Assembly: GCA_018398805.1 (NCBI GenBank)
Contig: JAGFBZ010001926.1
Coordinates: 744,001-808,000 of the forward strand
Direction: 5' to 3'
Length of the DNA stretch: 64,000 bases
Source of the DNA: Hirundichthys speculiger
Taxonomy: Eukaryota > Chordata > Actinopteri > Beloniformes > Exocoetidae
The notes under the pieces: model-generated
Database searches by the model: none
Seen by the model: only the letters and a program-made list of their open reading frames with translations
What the model was told of the DNA's origin: nothing
Made by a program: the position numbers and the translations under genes
In this document: positions 57,430-64,000 of the stretch, piece after piece
Numbering within the stretch: the stretch's first letter is position 1
How the letters are laid out: every line of letters starts with the position of its first letter

Positions 57430-58065
57430 CAGTGATCCCTTGCCAATTCACGGTTTAAGTTCCGCAATTTTAGTTATTTGCATGGATTTTTTCAGGAATA
57501 TATATAATTAAAAAAAAAATTTTAAATCGCGGAAACATCACAGGATGTTGTGTGCATTCTCTCACAGTGAAGAAATGCTGTGAGCCAGCCTGGCCCCTTT
57601 AAGAATGTAGCCTTATGGGTAATTATGCGGCCTTATGGGTAATGTAGTGTGTGTGTCGTGGGACGGCAGAAGAAAACGGGGTTAGATGATAAAGTGGAGT
57701 TAGCATAAACAGCAGCCCAGTGTGTATAGATTTACATTCTCTGTTAACCGACAGGAGCCGAACAATACAACCTGTGTGATGTTACAAGTTCCTGCAGTGC
57801 CAGAATAAACTGGACTTTTTGTTTTGTTGTTGTTAGCGTGTTAGCTGCTAATTACGAGCCAAAAATAGCACAATACCAGCAGTTTGTTTACTACAGTTCA
57901 GAGACCAGAGGCTGTGAAGGTAACAGAAAGACCACAGTTGAGCCTTTGTATTGTTTCACTGCAGTGCCTCGCTACTTTTTTGGGGGTTTTAAACATATTT
58001 TAAACACATTATTGAGGCTCGAGGGGCTCCGGTCCCCATTAACTGCGAAAAATAAGGGATCACTG
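57430..58065. mobile_element. mariner/pogo-type MITE
   Basis: Inverted ends CAGTGATCCCTT with TA on both sides (57428-57429 and 58066-58067). About 636 bp. No transposase. Its termini resemble those of the 4057-4916 element (CAGTATACCCTT), so the two are probably related. Confidence 0.8.
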
Positions 58066-58639
58066 TACACTTAAATTTATTTTCTGGGTTTTTACTATTC
58101 AGTTCATGAAAAGTTCATTTCAATCCAGAAAGGAAAAATTCTCAAAAATCCAGATTGCAATTTATCTCTAACCTTCACATTTAGAAGAAACTCAGTTTTA
58201 CATTTTTGCCACTGTTCATTCCTGCAGTTGTTTACAAAATTAACACAGTGGCTATTTACGTTACCAAACAGCCAGCTGGTAAAGAGCCAGAAACCTCCAT
58301 CGACGACAGCAGTCCACTGAAGCAACACTTAATTTCCATTCATTTCCACTTGGAGTAACTCCACCACCATCACGAATGGAGATATACTGTTTGTTAAAAC
58401 TCATAACAGTGGAAAAAACTGTGCTCGCAGGAAAGCGTGGGACAGAGTAGGTGATGACAAATCTCCCACACTGATTCTCTTCACTATGGACTGTACTGGA
58501 GTTCTAGTGCTCTGAGATGGATCCTTGACCTTGTCACGTCAGGACTGGATGACTGGAGTGGTGCGACTGTGGCACTTCACTGCGACTTCAACGGCAGAGC
58601 GGTGGTGGTGTCGCCACAAGGTATTGAAATTAGGTATAA

Positions 58640-58735
58640 AATTATGTTTTTTTGATGGTGGATGTTATTGAAGCATTTAAGCCAGTATTTGATTGATACC
58701 AGAAAGGTATTGATTTTTGATCCCCAGCCCTACCA
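58640..58735 (-). mobile_element. possible hAT-type end fragment
   Basis: On the minus strand it starts tagggctggggatcaaaaatcaatacctt, like the 'cagggctgggtatcga' end of a common fish hAT MITE. The other end was not found. Confidence 0.3.
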
Positions 58736-58739
58736 CCAG

Positions 58740-61695
58740 ATACATTTCAAACATGGTCTGATGGTAGTATAACCATATATGATAGATATACATACATGAA
58801 CAGTAGGAGCAATACTCTACCACACCTGCTGAGCAAAGTTTAAGAAAATGACCACACTTTGAATTAACGTTGGATTGTGTAAGACTACATTTCCACATTC
58901 ACATACTGCCATGATACGGTCTTAACAGAGGAAATTGATTTAGTTCAACTTTATCTTTCAGAGAAACAGAGGTAGTTTCATTCCTGATACTAAGAACCTC
59001 AGCATGTGAGACCAGCATTAGTATTAATCTTATAATATTAAATTTAAACAAAATTATGATCACAGTGTCAAATCTCAGTAAATGTGCTCATGTTGTTTAA
59101 AAGGTTTAGCTGTTTTCAAGCAGCAGTGACTGGTTCAGACACATGTGGAACTTTTCTAAATGCCCGACGAAGCCAGCTGGTAAAAGCCATAGGATTTACC
59201 CAGCAGACGACGTAACCTCGATGTATTCCAAACATCACATGAAAAGAAAGAGGACAGCTTCGATAAGCAGATCACAATAAACCAAACAATTACAGATTTA
59301 CAAACATGAGCTCTATTTGTACTGAGAACAATGGCAGCTTATGAATGAAATGCTGATGATTTGCATACAACTGAGCTATGACGTGAAAAAACATATTTGG
59401 CCCAATGACTAAAACAAACACTGAGACAGTCCTAAAAGCATCCAGAGAGAGAAACAGACATGTTTGCTTACAATGTTAGGGTAAAGGTGGTTCTGTTTCA
59501 TTTGGTCTCCTTCAAGTTGACTGTTGCTGAAATGTTTGATCCTTGGGTGGGAGTCTAAGTTTCTTTCCAGCACTATTATTGCTTTTCTAATTTTCCAAGG
59601 ATTGAGTTTGACAGTTGCACAAGAGTAGGCCATAATACGAACAAAGCTCAATAAAACGTCTACATCTATTAGTGTATGAGGCATTTAGGACCACATTTGT
59701 GGAAATATCATTTTTCATTTATATGAAATCTTGGGTTGCAAATCAAATAATCGACAGGTATCAAAATTTGACCACCTTTGCTTTGGCAGTTTGTTGAGAG
59801 AGGTTTGGCCTGGGGTGAAGCATATTTGTAAAAGTGCATCACCCCTCACTTGGTGAAAACTGTACACAGCATATTGACACAAATACGTGATGAGCACGGT
59901 AGTGGAGTGGTGATGATTTGAGCCTGTTTTTTAGCCACAGAACCTGGGCACCTTGCAGTCACTGACAGGACTGTGAACTCCAAAAAAATGTATTTATCTG
60001 AAACTCACCTTCTCTATGTCATATGTTCAGCATAAGTTGATGTTGTGATTTTTATCAAGTTAGCAGAGAACTGTCTTAATTACACTGAGTATTTTGGCAT
60101 AAGGCTTAATATAAATAACCAGACCATTAATCCTGCTTTTTAGTTCACCTATCATAAGCACTTCAGTAAAAAGGCAATTACTGACACTACTTCACGTGTG
60201 ATAACTATTTAAACCCCCTGAGCGCTATTCCTACTTTTGCTCATTATTTTACTGATTAGTATAATTATTTTCTAAAGTAAAAAGAGGTATGAGAAAGTTC
60301 TAGTTTGATTTTTCGATTCAGCCAGTCCCTGTACGTCACACCCTGTTCTTGGTTCTGTAAATAAAAAAGACTGTTTTTAACTGAAACAAGCCAACGTTTT
60401 TCATGAGAACAATCTGAGCAAATGAAAAATCAAAAACTGCCTAAAGTTTTTCTTTTTGATTTATTGTACAGCATGGACCAGATAATATAATGTAATGCTG
60501 CTGAAATGTGTCCCATGACTCAATGAGCTCAACAGCATTTCAACCAGCTGGTCTCTTTAGGTTAGAAACAATTCAGGTGTTAAGAATAGCTGTACTTCCA
60601 AAGGTCAGAGACTTAAAATCTGATCTGAAACTGGAGACGTGCCAAGGGCATTCCTTCCACTGCTGAATCTTAAGAGACTCATTCTGGGACTTCCCAAAGA
60701 GTCTGAATGCAACAAACAGGGGGACCTGTTTGTTTATTGATTTAAATCTGACATTTTGGGCATTTGATATCTTCTGATGTGCCCACAGTTAACCCCTTGC
60801 CTCTCCTATATTTCATACACACACCCATATATTTTTATTTTTTTGTAAATTGCATACTTATATTAATATGCCAACTTTAAGCAGAACAGAAAACCTCTAC
60901 ATCTTAGCCTTTACCTTGAAGAATTGTTTACCTAAGTATAAAGACAGCCTCTCCTGCTATCCATGTCAAAATGTGCGCAACTGCAACAGAGTGAACACTT
61001 TGTGTTTGCATTACAGGAGAGCAAGTCTGTACTTAGCATGTTGTTTTTAGCTGGTCTTAATGTCTTCCAAGTCTGGACCCATTTGTCTCTGGGCTGACGG
61101 AGCCACATCAGTGGGGAACAGAGAGAAGAAAAGTGAAGTCTGCATGTGTGTGATGTGTGTGACATCTGCAAGCCTGGTTCACAGAGCTACCAGTCAACAA
61201 ACCCTCAACTGTAATTACTATATCCAGGGTGAGATATGTGCTTCAATTGTTCTGTGCTTGCATCCGTAGACTGTATATGAAAAACAAACATAGTCGCCAT
61301 GACATCACCCACTGGTTTGTGGGCAAGCTCCGACATGCTTATCCACAAACCCCCAAAAAATTAACAAAATACTTAAACTTGAGTATTTTGACCATCATCA
61401 TCTCAGCTATTTGAACTACAATTGGGGACACCATGTGTGATGTATGAATGCAATTCTGTCGAAATGTAGCCCAACTTTAAAGTGTATTCTGATTTGTTGT
61501 TTGATTTATTGAAATAATGGGATCATAATTCACATTACGTAGATCATGAGTCATTAAAGATCATTTTAAAGTAGGAAAGGCGATAGTAAACATCAGAAAA
61601 ATGTTCATTGCAGTCATAAAATGGTAAGCATGAGGATTTTCTGTTACAATAATAACATTCATCCTACATTCTGTCGACTCCTGTTAACCCAGATT
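58740..61695. other. intronic stretch, nothing recognised
   Basis: No exon, RNA gene or repeat family recognised. Confidence 0.5.
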
Positions 61696-61699
61696 GTCA

Positions 61700-62060
61700 A
61701 GCAGAGATGTCATGAAAGTGACTGTGAGTTGGAAGGGAGGTGGGGGGTTGTGGTCAACTGGGGGGAGCTGGGGCACTGTTCAGCAGGCTGACTGCAGTGG
61801 GGAAGAAACTGTTTTGGTGAGGTCCTGGTCCTGACAGACTGGAGCCTTTTTTTTTTTTTTTGGTGGGGGGGGGGCACTCCCAGACATGCAGCCAGGTTTG
61901 CAGGCAGACCTGGCTGCACGTCTCTGGCTCCTGGAGATGTACAGCTCCTGGACAGATCGAAGGCTGCAGCCGATCACCTTCTCCACAGAGTGGATGAGGC
62001 ACTGCAGCTTGGCCTTGTCCCTGGCTGTGGCTGGAGCAAACCAGAAAAGTCTTAAGATGA
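61700..62060 (-). mobile_element. LINE (L2/CR1-type) C-terminal remnant
   Basis: The minus strand reads VEKVIGCSLRSVQELYISRS, which matches the segment before the conserved end of L2/CR1-group ORF2. In another frame follow TRTSPKQF / NSFFPTAVSLLNSA, the usual last residues. A T/G homopolymer stretch (61849-61873) breaks the frame between them. Confidence 0.7.
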
Positions 62061-62064
62061 AGAC

Positions 62065-63281
62065 CTCAAAGGCTTTTCTAATGCTAAAGCACTTAAGTTT
62101 TGGGTGGCGAGGCTACAATCTGATAATCCCCTCTTTTAAGCTATACATTAAGGTACTGGGTGGTAATGAAAATAACTTAATCCCCATCTGTAGAACCAGA
62201 GCCTACAGGTGGGGCTTTTAAGAGCAGCAGCAAGTTTGGTGCAGCAAGAGACATCACAAGGCATGTGAGAAACAAATATTTGTTACTCTTTAAATAGACT
62301 ATAGGCAGTAATTGAAGGCGTAAATGAAAAAAAAAAAAAAAAAAACCAAACAAACAAAAAAGAAAAAGAGGGGTGAGCAAAAATACTGTTTACCTGTCTG
62401 CCTGAATTAGCTCGGCCAGATATTTTTAAACATATATAAATATTATATGAAATTATATAATTTTAACCACAGGGATTTCTTTACCTATGTCAAAAGATCA
62501 ATTCCATCACACAATCCTACTTCAAAACTACAACAATGTCCCGGCTGTGGGAGAAAGCTGGTTCCAGTCAATTGGTCCGTCTTGTCACATAGGAATTCTC
62601 AGTCTGGGAAGACCAGTGATGACAGGGGGAAAAGGGAGATATGAATCTAATTTTTTATACAATTTGTTTGTCTTTTGTTGTGGGTAATGTTTAACATGAA
62701 TGAGGGAAAAATGACAGTATTCTCCAGTAGATGAAAACATACCACATATGTCCATCCCAGCATTTAGTGACCACAAAAGTAGAGCAAGAAAATAAAAAGA
62801 TGAAAAAAAAAGGATCATATTCACATTGTCTTACTAAAATATTCAAAATCTGAATGACAGCAGTAAACTCTCTTGGACCAAAGGGACATATGAATTCACT
62901 TTGCGTAGGTTGAGACTGTACTGGTTGCCAAAACCAGCCTTTCCCTCCCACAGTTCTTTACATTGCAGTTATGGCTATATATTTGTGCCCTCAAATTGTT
63001 TGACAGCAGTTGCTTGTATGCATTTAGGGCTGTTGTCTATTGGAAACAGATAACAGGTAATTTATATCTGCTGAACATGTTAGTCATTAGACCATTGTAA
63101 TCTGCAGTTTAGAAGTAATGCAGGAGTCTGGAATCAGCTTGTCCCACCGTCTCTCTTGTTGCCCCCGCCTTAAGTTTTCAAGCAGCTGTAGCTCATATGA
63201 CTCAGGCAAAATAAAGGGTTTTTATAATATTGAGAGGCATGGGACATAATCATCTGATCCTGCTGACCCTTTTTCTTTTCT

Positions 63282-63312
<31 letters not shown>

Positions 63313-64000
63313 GGGGGTTGTATTATTTTGTCTCTGAAGAAAATGCAGGGGTGGGGGAATGGTTTTTTATCTCTTCACACATCGAGAGGAACATATCGTC
63401 ATTCTCCTGCAGAAGTTGAAATATATTTGTAACTGGATGGATTAGCACTGACCTGCATTAAAATAAATGTAAGGCCAGGAAATGACTGACTGATCCAGGA
63501 TAGACTGATCCAAGTTTATTTTTTTCTTTGAATATATGACGATTACATTCTCAAATAAGTTCAGTCATCTGTGATGATGACATGGTCATCATCAATGGTC
63601 ACTGGTACTTGCATTTACTGTAACTGGAAACCAAGATTGGGTTACTGAAATTGGGGGCATGAAGAATGTGAGAGCCTAAACTTTCACTTCCAGTGAAGCA
63701 ACTGTAAGATCCTCAAGGAATTTGATAAGATGAATCATATGAAAATTTTGGATTCATTGAAAAATGAATGAATTAATGAATGAATCAATTGAAAAAACAA
63801 GTCCTGTAGGGTGTATCCGGCTTTTTTTTTTTTTTTATATCATATAACAGCTTAGCTCAACTCCTGCAACCTTGAATAGGATGAAGCAGGTAAGTAAATT
63901 AAATTAATGTAAAAGACGAAAAGTGAAAAAGGCTGCCTAAAAATGTACAGTATCCCACAATTAACAATTTCCAAACAACTGCAAAAAAGAAACAAAAAAA
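62065..64000. other. right edge, intronic, nothing recognised but homopolymers
   Basis: A run of 26 G at 63292-63317 directly follows a T-rich tract. No exon found. The upstream fhod3 exons must lie further right. Confidence 0.5.
63292..63317 (+). repeat. G26 homopolymer
   Basis: 26 consecutive G after a T run; can form G-quadruplex structures. The length may be affected by sequencing or assembly error. Confidence 0.8.

Overview
The window is nuclear DNA of a vertebrate, most likely a spiny-rayed (acanthomorph) teleost. It has widely spaced coding exons with GT-AG junctions, AT-rich introns with microsatellites, and the usual teleost repeat mix: Tc1/mariner, hAT, Harbinger, RTE- and L1-type LINEs and a tRNA-derived SINE. 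There is no prokaryotic operon, CRISPR array or viral genome.

One host gene accounts for the supported host coding sequence. It is fhod3, formin homology 2 domain containing 3, on the minus strand, so the protein is read from high to low coordinates. Fourteen exons between 38250 and 121 join with matching phases into about 565 codons. They encode the end of the N-terminal GTPase-binding-like region, the FH3 armadillo-like domain (exons 1-6), a basic Ser/Arg-rich linker (exon 7), a variable acidic and Ser/Pro-rich linker (exons 8-11) and an E/R-rich coiled coil (exons 12-14). The start codon and first exons were not found and probably lie beyond 64000. The FH1, FH2 and DAD parts lie to the left of position 1.

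Layout: 1-8895 is the exon-dense linker and coiled-coil part, with a three-deep nest of DNA transposons at 3954-5799. 8896-14864 carries the rest of FH3, with a SINE and an antisense RTE-type LINE between exons. 14865-36774 is a 21.9 kb intron full of transposon fossils: a TTAA-flanked element, MITEs, a LINE split by a hAT-type element, a THAP-domain exon, LINE tails and a second RTE copy. 36775-38250 holds two FH3 exons and a candidate extra exon. 38251-64000 is the 3' part of a very long first-region intron with a LINE fragment, a Tc1 element split by another insertion, a Harbinger-type element with a Myb/SANT-like ORF, an L1-type fragment with a poly(A) tail, a mariner-type MITE and a LINE remnant.

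I see no undescribed multi-gene system. The most interesting host signals are a run of six consecutive exons with lengths divisible by three and phase 2-2 borders, a repeat-encoded acidic exon with a tandem acceptor, and a 79-codon open stretch with splice sites of the right phase in the intron between the first two visible exons. Calls rest on remembered family sequences and hand translation; no search was run.
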